Shown: positions 7,366-16,220, numbered from the stretch's first letter. The stretch: 64,000 nucleotides of DNA from Acidimicrobiia bacterium (GCA_022827265.1 JAJDTF010000034.1:1-64000), one strand, 5' to 3'. The notes: a model not told the origin generated them from the sequence alone. Program-made: numbers and translations.

Positions 7366-9781
7366 ACATCTTCTTCAGCTTGCGACCAGGGAACATCGGC
7401 GCCAAGGCGATCGCTGCCAACGCCACGACGAACGACGCTGCCATCTCCCACCAGCGCACCGACACGATCATGCCGACATCGGGCACAGCCGTCGGCATCA
7501 GGAACAACGCCATCCACAGCAACAAGGCGTAGCCGAACAGACCGCCGAGCACTACGGCAACCACACCCAGCAGCAGCCCTTCCACTGAGAGATTCGCGAT
7601 CACCCGACGCACGGGTATGCCGTAGGCGAACATCGTGGCGTGATCGCGGGAGCGCTCGTCGACGTTGATGTTGGCGGTGTTGAACGCGATCAGCATCACC
7701 AGGAAGATGACGAAGATCCGCGTAATCACGAACACGCTGCTGGACTGCTCCAGCGAATCCTCCAAGGATTGGAACGTCTCACTCAGCCCCTGCACCAAGG
7801 TCACACCGGTGCCGCTGCCGAAGAGCGCTCGCTTGACGTCGTTCAAGCTGCTGCCGTCTGCCGGCACGCCGGTCACGATGTTGGCGAGACCGCCGAAGCC
7901 CCAAGTGGACGCCTGCGAGAGATCCATGTAGGCGTTGAGCCGCAGCGGGTGCGGATGGATCGCCGCGACCCCCACGGTGCGCGTGCTGTAGGTGAACGCC
8001 CCATCGACGAGCGCCGGATGCGTGACGGTGACGTCGTCGCCGACGCCCACGCCGAGGTCACGAGCGGCTTTGTCGGCGAGCACGATGCCCGGCGACCGGG
8101 GCGACAGCGATCCTTCCGTCGCGGTCGGCGTCCACACGGTGCTGCCGAAATCGACGAAGCGGACCGCAAGATCCAGCCGGATCGGGTCGGCGGTGTCGTC
8201 GGAGGCGGCGGCGGTGACATCGGCCCCGAGCACCATCGCCGGCTCGCCGAGTTGGACCGTCGGATGGGTGAGCACGTCCTGGACCTGCGGCGAGTTGACC
8301 GGGTAGAAGGAATCCAGCTGCACCGTGAAGCGGTCAGGCTCGCCACCGAGCAGTTCTTCGTTGCCGTCGTCGAGCGTGGCCGTGAACGTGCTGCCCAGCC
8401 CCAGCATGGCGAACATGATCGCCAAGCTCATGGTGAAGGTGAGCAGCGTCAGGAACGTCCGGCGGGGCGCCCTCATCAGGTTCCGGAACGGCATCCGCTC
8501 GAGGCTGCGGCCCGGCAGGGGGATGCGACTGATGATGGGCCCCAAGCTTCCGCCCCGCGACGCCAGATGACTCGAGCGAATCGCGTCGACCGGCCGCACC
8601 CTGACGGCGCGCAGGACAGGCCAGAGCACGGCAAGCACCGGGACCGCGAACCCGAGCGCCATGGCCTGCGCGTAGATGCCTGCCTGGAAGGACTGCTCGA
8701 AGATCGGCAGCCACACCACCTCCTGCACGACGCTCACCGTCTGGAAGGCGATCGCGTAGCCCACGGCGACGCCCAGGATCATGCCGATGATGCCGATCTG
8801 CAGGCCGATCAGCAGCGGCCGGACGACGATCGTCCGGGGATGCTCCCCGATCGCCATCGAGTTGCCGATCTCGCGCCGCTGCGCTTCGACCATGCGCGCC
8901 GAGAAGTTCAGTGCGGCGAACGCAGCTCCGGCAAAGAGCAGGAGCGAGATGGCGTTGTAGATGCCCTGGTCGATCTCCGGCGAACCGGTCAGGCCGATAT
9001 ACGAGGGCGTCGCCTCTCGGGTGAGGACATCGAGCAGCACGCCATCGGTTGATGCTGCCGCTTCGATGAGCTGCTGGCTCACCGCCGCGGCATCGGCGCC
9101 GGGCTCGAGGGTCAGCACGAGGTCGTTGACCACGCCGGACCGGCCCGAGATGTCCTGCGCGGCATCCAGCGGGGCGAACAGCACCGCCAGGTTGGACCTG
9201 CCGAGCGACCCGTTCCCCTCGATGATGAGGAAGAACTCGGGTGACACGGCAGAGCCGACGTAGTCCACGCCGACGTCGCCGCCCACCGTCAGCTCGCCGC
9301 TCGCCGGCAGGTCCCAGAAGGTCGAGAAGCCCCGATTGACCAGCACCTGCGGTGTTGCGCTGTGCGAGACCGGCCGCGCAGCATCGTCGATCAGGTAGAC
9401 GTCATTGACGACGGGCTCGCCCCCCGACAGGTCCATGCCGACAATGCGCCCGTGCACCAGCAGTTCTTCGCCCTCGACGACGGTCTCGACCTGGGTGTCG
9501 AACAGGAGGCGTTCGTTGTAGCGGTCGATGCCGTCGATCTCGCTGGCGATGCGGGCAAGCGAGCCGGCCGGCACGTCCCCGCCCTCGCCGACGGTCGCCC
9601 GCAGGTCGTACATGCTGGTGGCCTCGAGGCTCTTGTCAATGGAGGCAAGCCTCCATTGCGTCACGCTCGAGAGGCCCGCGTACAGCCCGATGCCGATCGC
9701 CAGCGTGAAGCCGATGGCGACGATCTGGATCCAGCGTTTGCGCGCGTCCCGCAGGGACCACCGCAGCCGGAACAACCACAT
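7334..9781 (-). CDS. FtsX/MacB-type ABC transporter permease
   Basis: An 815-residue membrane protein with two repeats of the FtsX-like arrangement. Each repeat has an N-terminal membrane helix (residues about 18-40 and 435-460), a large external domain, then three C-terminal helices (about 265-400 and 690-805). The first residues (LRWSLRDARKRWIQIVAIGF) are typical of these permeases. Such permeases do not pump through a channel; with their ATPase they couple ATP hydrolysis to lipoprotein, peptide or lipid handling at the cell surface. The gene starts 10 bases after the stop of the ATPase gene, so the pair forms an operon. Substrate unknown. Confidence 0.88.
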   Translation of the reverse strand: MWLFRLRWSLRDARKRWIQIVAIGFTLAIGIGLYAGLSSVTQWRLASIDKSLEATSMYDLRATVGEGGDVPAGSLARIASEIDGIDRYNERLLFDTQVETVVEGEELLVHGRIVGMDLSGGEPVVNDVYLIDDAARPVSHSATPQVLVNRGFSTFWDLPASGELTVGGDVGVDYVGSAVSPEFFLIIEGNGSLGRSNLAVLFAPLDAAQDISGRSGVVNDLVLTLEPGADAAAVSQQLIEAAASTDGVLLDVLTREATPSYIGLTGSPEIDQGIYNAISLLLFAGAAFAALNFSARMVEAQRREIGNSMAIGEHPRTIVVRPLLIGLQIGIIGMILGVAVGYAIAFQTVSVVQEVVWLPIFEQSFQAGIYAQAMALGFAVPVLAVLWPVLRAVRVRPVDAIRSSHLASRGGSLGPIISRIPLPGRSLERMPFRNLMRAPRRTFLTLLTFTMSLAIMFAMLGLGSTFTATLDDGNEELLGGEPDRFTVQLDSFYPVNSPQVQDVLTHPTVQLGEPAMVLGADVTAAASDDTADPIRLDLAVRFVDFGSTVWTPTATEGSLSPRSPGIVLADKAARDLGVGVGDDVTVTHPALVDGAFTYSTRTVGVAAIHPHPLRLNAYMDLSQASTWGFGGLANIVTGVPADGSSLNDVKRALFGSGTGVTLVQGLSETFQSLEDSLEQSSSVFVITRIFVIFLVMLIAFNTANINVDERSRDHATMFAYGIPVRRVIANLSVEGLLLGVVAVVLGGLFGYALLLWMALFLMPTAVPDVGMIVSVRWWEMAASFVVALAAIALAPMFPGRKLKKMFIPGQLRVME

Positions 9782-9791
9782 GGCTGCGGGC

Positions 9792-10493
9792 CTACCAGCG
9801 CAGTTCGGACAGCGGGGTCTTGCCGCCCTCGGGTGGACCGTCGCTGATGATCTGGCCGCTGCTCATCTCCACGACGCGGTCGGCCATCCGGGAGATCTCG
9901 CGGTTGTGGGTCACCACGAGCACTGCCCGGTCCTGGTTGGCTTGCTCCGCGAGCAGTTCAAGAATCTGGGCACCCGTCTTGAAGTCCAGCTCGCCTGTGG
10001 GCTCGTCAGCGAGCAGCACCGGGTTGCCGGTGGCGAGTGCTCGCGCAATGGCGACGCGCTGCTGCTCACCGCCCGACAGCTCATGGGGGAAGTGGCCGAG
10101 CCGGTGGCCGAGCCCGACGGAGTCGAGTATGTCGGCGGGTTCGGCCGAACCGCTCTTGCCGGAGACGTCCATGCCGAACTCGACGTTCTCGGTTGCGGTC
10201 AAACCCGGGAACAGGTTGAAGCTCTGGAAGATGAAGCTGACCGTCTCGCGCCGCAGCGCAAAGAGCTCGCTGCGGCTTGACGTGGTGAGATCGCGTCCCC
10301 CGACGGTCACCTTGCCAGACGACGGCACGTCCAGGGCGCCGATGATGTTGAGCGTCGTGGTTTTGCCGCTGCCGGATGCACCAAGCACGACGACGAACTC
10401 TCCGGTATCGACGTGCAGGTCGATACCGGCCAGCGCCGTGACCAGCACGGGACCCACCTCGTAGTGCTTCGTGACGCCTTCGAGATCGATCAC
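9792..10493 (-). CDS. ABC transporter ATP-binding protein (LolD/MacB family)
   Basis: A 233-residue ABC ATPase. Walker A is GASGSGKTT, the signature is LSGGEQQRVAIARAL and Walker B is VLLADEPTGELD, all intact. These are the features of the MacB/LolD/FtsE group that partners FtsX-type permeases, fitting the permease gene immediately downstream. I chose the GTG at 10493 because a GGGGAG ribosome-binding site lies 8 bases ahead of it and the protein then begins VIDLEGVTKHY, as family members do; a TTG at 10529 would add 12 residues. Confidence 0.92.
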   Translation of the reverse strand: MIDLEGVTKHYEVGPVLVTALAGIDLHVDTGEFVVVLGASGSGKTTTLNIIGALDVPSSGKVTVGGRDLTTSSRSELFALRRETVSFIFQSFNLFPGLTATENVEFGMDVSGKSGSAEPADILDSVGLGHRLGHFPHELSGGEQQRVAIARALATGNPVLLADEPTGELDFKTGAQILELLAEQANQDRAVLVVTHNREISRMADRVVEMSSGQIISDGPPEGGKTPLSELRW

Positions 10494-10643
10494 CTCAGAG
10501 ATCTCCCCAGTCGCTGCCGACGTCGGCAATGGTACGAACTACCGAAGCTCTCGACCGTCATCACGGTCGCTCGGCATTGCTCCAAGACGCTACTGCTCGC
10601 TGGCTCGTCCGTGGGCTACTCAGCCAGGTGAATCGCACCCGTT

Positions 10644-10710
10644 GCTTCCCGCTCTTGTTCCCGTATCTCGTGCGATTGGGCTCACGGGCCGCTCGGGCCC
10701 GGGGCTCAGC
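10644..10710 (-). repeat. Dispersed GC-rich hairpin repeat, copy A
   Basis: Degenerate copy of a repeat also present at 12362-12402 and 12419-12470. Its core CGGGCC-GCTCG-GGCCCG forms a 6-bp stem with a 5-base loop. On the minus strand it starts at the stop codon of the carboxyltransferase gene; the TGA itself lies within it. There is no T-run, so it is not a classical terminator. Confidence 0.7.
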
Positions 10711-12286
10711 AGCTCGGCCAGTAGCTCAGCGGTCGCTGCTCGGGCGGCGGCACCGGGCGGTTGGCCAGCATCCGGATGTCCGAGATGAGCACGCTGCGGG
10801 TGTCGGCGGGGTCGATCATCTCGTCGATGCGCATCGTGCCGGCGGCCTCGAAGGGGTTCGTCGCCTCGGCCACCTCGGCCACGAGCTTCAGCCGCTCGGC
10901 CTCGCGCTCGTCGGGATCGGCAATGCGCGACAGCTTCGAGCCGAACGCCACGTTCACGCCGACCTCTGGATCCATGAAGCCGACCTCCGCACCGGGCCAG
11001 CAGTAGATGCCATGGCTCGGCATCCGGGAGCCGTTCATGGCCTGCCAGGCCATGCCGAACGCCTTGCGCAGGCACACCGTGAGCGTGGGCGTGGAGGCGT
11101 TCTGCAGTGCATGCATCATGCGAATGCCCCAGTGGAGCATCAGGTCGTGCTCGACGCGCTTGCCGACCATGAAGCCCGGCACGTCCACCAGGAAGATCAT
11201 GGGGATGTTGTACGAATCGCACACGGTGGCGAGGCGAATGACCTTGTGGCAGGCCTGCGGGTCGAGGGTTCCCGCCTGGAACATGGGGTTGTTGGCGATG
11301 ACGCCCACCGGGTAACCGTCCAGCCGGGCGAGCGCGCACACCACGTTGCGGGCGTAATTCGGCTGCACTTCGAAGACGGACCCGGGATCGCAGATGCGGG
11401 CGACGACGCGTCGCATGTCGTAGCCGCGGGTGCGCCGGGCCGGCACCATCTTGGCGAGCTGGGGGTCGGGCCCGTCGTCTCCTTGCGGCTCGGCCCGTGG
11501 CGCCGGCTGCCAGGCATTCGACGGCATGTACGACAGCCACCGCCGGACGGCTTCGTAGCCCTCCTCGTCGGTGTCGACGCCGAGATCGATCTGCCCGGTG
11601 ATGCGGGCATGCACGTCCACGCCGCCCACATCCTCGAATGAGATGACTTCGCCGGTCGCGATCTCGAACACTTTCGGCGAGGTGACTGCCAAGCACGAGC
11701 CGCGCACCATGACCACGTAGTCGCTCATGGCCGACACGAACGAGGAGCCGCCGAACGACTGGCCGCAGATCATGGTGGCCATGGGCACCCGGTGACGCCG
11801 CTGGGCCATCTCGAACATGGCGCCGGGTTCGGAGATGCCCTCCGAACCCATGAGGTCGGGGATGCGGCCACCGCCGGTCTCACCAAAATGCACAACAGGA
11901 ATGCCCATGGTGAGCGCCCGGTCGTAGAGGCGGGTCTCCTTGCGGGTCCCCACGATGGAGCTCGAGCCGCGCAGCACCGTGATGTCGTCGCCGAACACCG
12001 CCACCGGCCGGCCGTCCACATTGCCGTGCCCGCCGATCTTGCCGTCACCGGGCGTGATGTCACGCATTTCGGGGCGGAGCGACCGGCTGAACGTGCCGAT
12101 CTCACGGAAGGAGCCGTCGTCGAGGAATGCGTCGATGTGCTGGCGGATGGTCCGGTCGCCTTCGGCCTCCATGGCGCGGACCTTCGACGCGCCGCCCATG
12201 TCGCGCCGGATCACCTCGGCTCGGGCCTGCATCTCGGCAACCCGCTGCTCGTGGCTGATCGCGTCGCCGTCGCCGTATTCAGTCAT
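10706..12286 (-). CDS. Acyl-CoA carboxylase, carboxyltransferase subunit
   Basis: A 526-residue biotin-dependent carboxyltransferase of the crotonase-like AccD/PccB/MmdA family. The two-domain layout is visible: an N-terminal half with GETGGGRIPDLMG and GQSFGGSSF, and a C-terminal half with FLVDVPGFMVGKRVEHDLMLHWG, a typical oxyanion-hole region. It would transfer carboxyl from biotin to an acyl-CoA such as propionyl-CoA, or act in a related decarboxylase. No biotin carboxylase subunit lies beside it; the only one in the window is at 46753. Its stop codon falls within a dispersed hairpin repeat. The final residues (PPEQRPLSYWPSC) are divergent from typical family ends. Confidence 0.88.
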   Translation of the reverse strand: MTEYGDGDAISHEQRVAEMQARAEVIRRDMGGASKVRAMEAEGDRTIRQHIDAFLDDGSFREIGTFSRSLRPEMRDITPGDGKIGGHGNVDGRPVAVFGDDITVLRGSSSIVGTRKETRLYDRALTMGIPVVHFGETGGGRIPDLMGSEGISEPGAMFEMAQRRHRVPMATMICGQSFGGSSFVSAMSDYVVMVRGSCLAVTSPKVFEIATGEVISFEDVGGVDVHARITGQIDLGVDTDEEGYEAVRRWLSYMPSNAWQPAPRAEPQGDDGPDPQLAKMVPARRTRGYDMRRVVARICDPGSVFEVQPNYARNVVCALARLDGYPVGVIANNPMFQAGTLDPQACHKVIRLATVCDSYNIPMIFLVDVPGFMVGKRVEHDLMLHWGIRMMHALQNASTPTLTVCLRKAFGMAWQAMNGSRMPSHGIYCWPGAEVGFMDPEVGVNVAFGSKLSRIADPDEREAERLKLVAEVAEATNPFEAAGTMRIDEMIDPADTRSVLISDIRMLANRPVPPPEQRPLSYWPSC

Positions 12287-12361
12287 TGCTTCTCTCCTGC
12301 ACTGTCATGCCTCGCCTCATGCGTGCGCGTAGTGGCGCACCTTCTCGTCGTACTGCCATTA

Positions 12362-12402
12362 CTTCCCGCTCTTGCTCGCTGCGCTCACGGGCCGCTCGGG
12401 CC
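12362..12402 (-). repeat. Dispersed GC-rich hairpin repeat, copy B1
   Basis: A 41-bp copy, identical over its length to the first 41 bases of the copy at 12419. The two are separated by 16 bases, giving a tandem pair downstream of the luciferase-like gene that ends at 12474. Confidence 0.8.
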
Positions 12403-12418
12403 ACGGCTTCGCCCTGTG

Positions 12419-12470
12419 CTTCCCGCTCTTGCTCGCTGCGCTCACGGGCCGCTCGGGCCCGGGGCTCAGC
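12419..12470 (-). repeat. Dispersed GC-rich hairpin repeat, copy B2
   Basis: A 52-bp copy ending three bases from the stop codon of the luciferase-like gene. It carries the CGGGCC-GCTCG-GGCCCG stem-loop and the GGGGCTCAGC edge shared with copy A. Confidence 0.8.
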
Positions 12471-12473
12471 CTC

Positions 12474-13325
12474 CTATGCATCCGCATAGTCAGCGAGGAT
12501 CTGCCCGTATGTCTCGCCGAGCTGGGGCGGCCTGCGCCCGGGCACCATCACTTGGCTGACGCCGAGCTCAACCAGCTGATCGAGGTGGGCGCGGTCGGTC
12601 GCGCCGGTGGTCCACATCTCGATCTCACTCGGGTCGCGTCCCGCAGCCTCGGCATAGCGGCGCGTCGACTCGAAGAGCCCCGCCAGCACCTCGGCAGGCC
12701 GTTCGGCTGGAAAGAACACGTCGCCGAGCTCACCGGCGCGCCGGGCGGCGCGGTCGCTGTGGCCGCCTACCAGGATCGGCACCGGCTGCTGAATGGGCTT
12801 GGGCTGCGAGTAGACCGGGTCGAAATCCACGAACTCGCCGTGGAACTCGGCTTCCTCCTCGGTCCACAGCACGCGAAGTGCCGCGATGTACTCGTCGGTG
12901 CGAGCTCCGCGGCGGTCGAAGGGCACGCCGAGTGCGTCGAACTCCTCGCGCAGCCATCCCACGCCGATGCCGAAGTCGAAACGCCCGCCGCACAGGCGGT
13001 CCAGCGAGGCGATCTCCTTCGCCAAGATCAACGGGTTGCGCTGGGGCAGGATGAGAATGCCGGTCGCCAGCCGGATGCGGGTGGTCACTGCGGCGGCGTA
13101 CGCCAGCCAGATGAGCGGGTCTGAGTGGTCGAGTTGGCTGGCGCCCTTGAACAGGCGCCCGCCGTCGTCGTAGGGATAGGTGGAGCTGTACGACTTCGGC
13201 ACCACCACGTGCTCGATCGCCCACAGCGAATCGAAGCCGACTTCCTCTGCGGTCTGGGCGGTCTCCTGCGCTGCAGCGCCATCGACGTTGCCCATCAAGT
13301 TCGCGGAGATCAGGCCGAATCTCAT
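12474..13325 (-). CDS. F420-dependent LLM-class oxidoreductase
   Basis: A 283-residue luciferase-like enzyme of the size and pattern of the F420-dependent actinobacterial subfamily: TAEEVGFDSLWAIEHVVVP near residue 25, IRLATGILILPQRNPLILAKE near residue 85, and RFDFGIGVGWLREEFDALG near residue 115. It likely transfers hydride to or from coenzyme F420 with an unknown substrate. A ribosome-binding site AGGAG lies 7 bases before the ATG. A pair of GC-rich hairpin repeats follows its stop. Divergent from the hicAB module upstream. Confidence 0.9.
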   Translation of the reverse strand: MRFGLISANLMGNVDGAAAQETAQTAEEVGFDSLWAIEHVVVPKSYSSTYPYDDGGRLFKGASQLDHSDPLIWLAYAAAVTTRIRLATGILILPQRNPLILAKEIASLDRLCGGRFDFGIGVGWLREEFDALGVPFDRRGARTDEYIAALRVLWTEEEAEFHGEFVDFDPVYSQPKPIQQPVPILVGGHSDRAARRAGELGDVFFPAERPAEVLAGLFESTRRYAEAAGRDPSEIEMWTTGATDRAHLDQLVELGVSQVMVPGRRPPQLGETYGQILADYADA

Positions 13326-13451
13326 CTGGAAGCTCCTGTCCGCCGCGCTCGGGCGGCGCGGCGGCGAACATCATGGCCGATCAGCACCGCAGATTCCCGC
13401 GAACCGAAATTCGCTTGCCGCACATTGCCGACTGGGTTGGCATGGCGAGCA

Positions 13452-13658
13452 GTGACCGACCAGGAATTCCTGCGCAGACTCCGCCGCTACGCTCGCAAGC
13501 GTGGTCTGCAGACGGAATACCGGCCCGACCGCGGCAAGGGCAGCCACGCGAAAATCTGGCTTGACGAACGAATGACGACGATTCCGCGAGGCGAACTGAA
13601 GCCAGGCACTCTGAGGGGCTTGTTCCGAGACCTCGGGATCTCGAAGGGTGACTTCTGA
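13452..13658 (+). CDS. hicA: HicA-type mRNA interferase toxin
   Basis: A 68-residue double-stranded-RNA-binding-like toxin. The GKGSHAKIWL stretch holds the catalytic His of HicA, and the C-terminus (GTLRGLFRDLGIS) matches the usual HicA end (K-x-G-T-L-x-x-I-L-x-x-A-G-I). It would cleave mRNA when free of its partner. Start taken at a GTG just before TDQEFLRRLRRYARK, the usual HicA beginning. Four bases separate its stop from the most likely hicB ATG, so the pair is one transcript with toxin first, the usual hicAB order. Confidence 0.88.
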   Translation: MTDQEFLRRLRRYARKRGLQTEYRPDRGKGSHAKIWLDERMTTIPRGELKPGTLRGLFRDLGISKGDF

Positions 13659-13662
13659 ATCC

Positions 13663-14151
13663 ATGCGATACGTGTTTCCATGCATGATCGAACTCGACGA
13701 GGAGCATCTGCGCGACACGGGACGCGAGGGCTACAACGCGAAGTTTCCCGACGTACACGGGGCACACACCTGCGGCGACTCTGTTCAAGAAGTACACGAC
13801 CGACTGCGGGACTGCCTCGAGACGGCGCTGAGCTTCTGCATCGACGACAACGAGTCCTTCCCCACTCCGAGCGCACCCGGGCCCGGACAGGTGCTGGTCT
13901 CGGTGTCACCGGCCGTCGCAGCGCAGTTCGCGCTCCACGAGGCCATGCTGGCTCAAGGCGTGACCGCAGCCGAGTTGGCGGGCCGCGTCGGCATGCGCCC
14001 TTCGCACGCCAAGCGGCTCACCGACATCTACCGGCCCGCCAAGCCCGACGAGGTCGAACGAGCCCTCGCCGCCCTCGGCCTGCAGATGGTCAGCGAAGCC
14101 GCGCCTCTGGAGCAGTGGACGCCAAGCGAGGAACCCGCGCCCGTCGCCTGA
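13663..14151 (+). CDS. hicB: HicB-type antitoxin with C-terminal helix-turn-helix
   Basis: A 162-residue antitoxin. The N-terminal half (MRYVFPCMIELDEE, then GYNAKFPDVHGAHTCGDSVQEVHDR) is the partially degraded RNase H fold of HicB. The second half (AMLAQGVTAAELAGRVGMRPSHAKRL) is an Xre/Cro-type helix-turn-helix that would bind the module's promoter. It neutralises HicA and likely represses the operon. A GTG at 13648, inside the end of hicA, would add five residues. Confidence 0.88.
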   Translation: MRYVFPCMIELDEEHLRDTGREGYNAKFPDVHGAHTCGDSVQEVHDRLRDCLETALSFCIDDNESFPTPSAPGPGQVLVSVSPAVAAQFALHEAMLAQGVTAAELAGRVGMRPSHAKRLTDIYRPAKPDEVERALAALGLQMVSEAAPLEQWTPSEEPAPVA

Positions 14152-14222
14152 CCGGTCTCGGCAGTTGACAGGCGCGAACGCGGTATTCGGGTGATTGCTC
14201 CAGATTTGCATTTTGCATAGTC

Positions 14223-14252
14223 ACGATGTCATCTCTTGCACGATGACATCGT
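14223..14252. promoter_or_regulatory. Perfect 10-bp inverted repeat between hicAB and phd/vapC
   Basis: ACGATGTCAT (14223-14232) and ATGACATCGT (14243-14252) are exact reverse complements with a 10-base spacer. The centres lie 20 bp apart, two helical turns, as for a dimer-of-dimers operator. It could also be a hairpin ending the hicAB transcript, though no T-run follows. Confidence 0.55.
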
Positions 14253-14296
14253 TGCCGCCGTCGTCGCGGGTGTGAGGTAGCTACGAGTCGCTACTT

Positions 14297-14316
14297 AGCC
14301 TGTTAGGCTTCGGGGC
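14297..14316 (+). promoter_or_regulatory. Leaderless promoter with operator-like repeat for phd/vapC
   Basis: A TAGGCT -10 box (14304-14309), preceded by a TG extension, ends 7 bases before the GTG at 14317, so transcription probably starts at the start codon. The small inverted repeat AGCCT-GTT-AGGCT (14297-14309) overlaps the -10 box, where an autorepressing antitoxin would bind. Confidence 0.5.
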
Positions 14317-14610
14317 GTGAGGTCGGTGGGCATCAAGGTGCTCAACAGCAAGCTGAGCGAGTACGTGCGTCTGGCGGCGGCAGGCGAGACGATCCTCGTG
14401 ACCGACCGCGACCGCGTGGTCGCCGAGATCGGGCCGCCGGCACCTACCCGCAGCCCGTGCCTGGCCGACGCTCACCTGGCCGAGCTGGTCCGCACCGGCA
14501 TCCTGACGCCTCCGTCGTCCGCCGGGACGGGTCCCCCGCCGAAGCCGGCTCCAGTCACGAGCGTCGATGAGCTGCTCGACGAACTGGACCGCGACCGAAG
14601 CGAACGGTGA
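14317..14610 (+). CDS. Phd/YefM-type antitoxin
   Basis: A 97-residue antitoxin. The first 45 residues (VGIKVLNSKLSEYVRLAAAGETILVTDRDR) are the standard Phd/YefM DNA-binding domain; the Pro-rich linker and acidic tail (VDELLDELDRDRSE) would wrap the toxin. It should neutralise the PIN protein encoded next and repress the shared promoter. Translation appears to begin at a GTG without a leader. Its stop overlaps the toxin ATG by four bases (ATGA). Confidence 0.88.
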   Translation: MRSVGIKVLNSKLSEYVRLAAAGETILVTDRDRVVAEIGPPAPTRSPCLADAHLAELVRTGILTPPSSAGTGPPPKPAPVTSVDELLDELDRDRSER

Positions 14611-15014
14611 TCTACCTCGACACCTCGGTGGTGCTCGCACACCTGCTCGGCGAGGACCGCCAGCCCCCGCCGCGCCTGTGGGACGAGACGCTGGTCTCGA
14701 GCCGCCTCCTGGAATACGAGACCTGGACCCGCATCAACGCCAAGCAGCTCGGGGAGCCGTACGCGCGGGCCACGCACACGCTGCTGGGCCGGCTGGCGCT
14801 GGTGGAACTGTCTCCCCTCGTCCTCGCGAGGTCACTCGAACCATTCCCGGGGATGCCAGCGATCCGCACCCTGGACGCGCTGCATCTCGCAACTTGCGAC
14901 TACCTGCACCGCCACGGACGCAGCATCGAACTGGCCTCATACGACGCGCGCATGAACTCAGCCGCACACTCAATCAGTCTGCGCGTCTACGACTTCGACA
15001 AGCAGGAATCCTGA
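14607..15014 (+). CDS. vapC: VapC-type PIN-domain toxin
   Basis: A 135-residue PIN ribonuclease. The acidic active-site residues can be placed: Asp5 in IYLDTSVV, Glu near 36 in LLEYETW, Asp near 90 in RTLDALHLAT and Asp near 109 in SYDARM. Such toxins cut tRNA or rRNA when released from antitoxin. It is translationally coupled to the antitoxin gene by ATGA overlap. Convergent with the luciferase-like gene that ends 35 bases downstream. Confidence 0.9.
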   Translation: MIYLDTSVVLAHLLGEDRQPPPRLWDETLVSSRLLEYETWTRINAKQLGEPYARATHTLLGRLALVELSPLVLARSLEPFPGMPAIRTLDALHLATCDYLHRHGRSIELASYDARMNSAAHSISLRVYDFDKQES

Positions 15015-15049
15015 CGCGATGCATGCGGAACACGGCAACCGATCGCTGG

Positions 15050-16165
15050 TCAGGCGGCAGCCGCGGCGGCAGTTTCGGTGGCGGCGAGGCCCACTGGCGG
15101 GGCGTCCCACTCCTTGAGTACGGGCAGCACCTCGGTGGCGAACAGATCGCGGTTGCGGCGGGCCTCGGTCCACGTCATGCCGGCGTAGCAGAGGTTCGGG
15201 AAGAACGCCGCCATGTCGATCTTGTCCTTGATGACCTGCAGCTTCTCGAGCACCTGATCGGGCGTGCCGTAGGGCATGAGGCGGGTGAAGTCCTCAGCAG
15301 CGCCGCGCGCCCCGTGGCGGTCGATGTACTTGGAGATGCCCTCGTAGAACTCGTAGCCCTTGACGCCCTCGTGGGGCCGCTTGGGCCCGAATTCGTAGTG
15401 CTTCATGACCGTGCCGTAGTAGTTGCCGATGTGTTCCATCGCCTTCTCCTCGGCCCGGTCGGCGTTGGTGTCCACCCAGCAGAAACCGCCTGACAGGGGC
15501 GGAGGCGGAGGCGCGGTGTGGTGCTTGACCCACTCGCCGTGGTACGCGGCGAAGTCGGACTCGACGATCTCCCACGGCTTCTGGGGGATCACCAGCAGGC
15601 CGATGCCGAGCTGCGCCATGAGCGGCATGCCCTCGGGCGACACGGCAGCGGCATAGGTGCGGCCCTTGAAGGAGTGCTCCGGCCGGGGGCGGATCTCGCG
15701 GCGGGGCTGGTTGACGAACTCGCCGTCGTGCTCCACGTAGCCCTGCTCGAGGCCCTCGATGAGCATCTTGGCGTACTCCAGGAAGCGCTCCCGGCTGGAG
15801 TTCATGTCCACCCGGAAACCCTCGTACTCGATGCGGGCGAGGCCGCGGCCGATGCCCAGGATCAGCCGGCCGTCGGACAGGTTGTCGAGCATGGTCACCT
15901 GCTCGGCGACGCGCATCGGGTCGTGCCACGGGAGCACGATGACGGCGGTGCCGAGTTGCAGGTTGGTCTTGCCGGCGACCCAGGTCAGGAACTGCACCGG
16001 GTCGGGGCACATCGTGTAGTCGGTGAAGTGGTGCTCCACCGTCCAGATCGAGTCGAAGCCGAGGTCCTCGGCTTCCTCGACCATGCGGATCTCCTGGTCC
16101 CAGACCTCACGGTCCGAGAGTGCATTCTCCGGATTCTGAAAAACTGCCGAGTAACCGACGTGCAT
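15050..16165 (-). CDS. Luciferase-like (LLM class) flavin-dependent oxidoreductase
   Basis: A 371-residue member of the luciferase-like superfamily. Seen are EEAEDLGFDSIWTVEHHFTDY near residue 30, LGTAVIVLPWHDPMRVAEQV near 75 and GRLILGIGRGLARIEYEGF near 105. I chose the ATG at 16165 because AGGGGG precedes it at good spacing and the protein then begins HVGYSAVFQNPE, a usual family start; an upstream ATG at 16204 has no such site. The C-terminus is Ala-rich. Substrate unknown. A CTAATGTTAG-type palindrome and an AT-rich stretch at about 16203-16220 probably mark its promoter. Confidence 0.9.
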   Translation of the reverse strand: MHVGYSAVFQNPENALSDREVWDQEIRMVEEAEDLGFDSIWTVEHHFTDYTMCPDPVQFLTWVAGKTNLQLGTAVIVLPWHDPMRVAEQVTMLDNLSDGRLILGIGRGLARIEYEGFRVDMNSSRERFLEYAKMLIEGLEQGYVEHDGEFVNQPRREIRPRPEHSFKGRTYAAAVSPEGMPLMAQLGIGLLVIPQKPWEIVESDFAAYHGEWVKHHTAPPPPPLSGGFCWVDTNADRAEEKAMEHIGNYYGTVMKHYEFGPKRPHEGVKGYEFYEGISKYIDRHGARGAAEDFTRLMPYGTPDQVLEKLQVIKDKIDMAAFFPNLCYAGMTWTEARRNRDLFATEVLPVLKEWDAPPVGLAATETAAAAAA

Positions 16166-16202
16166 GACGTGCCCCCTACCTCCGGCCGCTTGTGCCGCGA
16201 CC

Positions 16203-16220
16203 AAAATCTAATGTTAGGCA
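16203..16220 (-). promoter_or_regulatory. AT-rich promoter/operator candidate for the luciferase-like gene
   Basis: An A/T-rich island in otherwise GC-rich DNA contains CTAATGTTAG (16208-16217, arms CTAA/TTAG) and, read on the minus strand, a TAGATT -10-like hexamer. It lies about 40 bases upstream of the ATG at 16165. Confidence 0.3.

Noticed and set aside
10529-11641. A 370-residue plus-strand open frame
   Set aside because: Antisense to the carboxyltransferase gene; its composition (His/Ala/Gly-rich) is that of a shadow frame.
14223-14252. Rho-independent terminator
   Set aside because: Perfect stem but no following T-run; better kept as operator or undefined hairpin.
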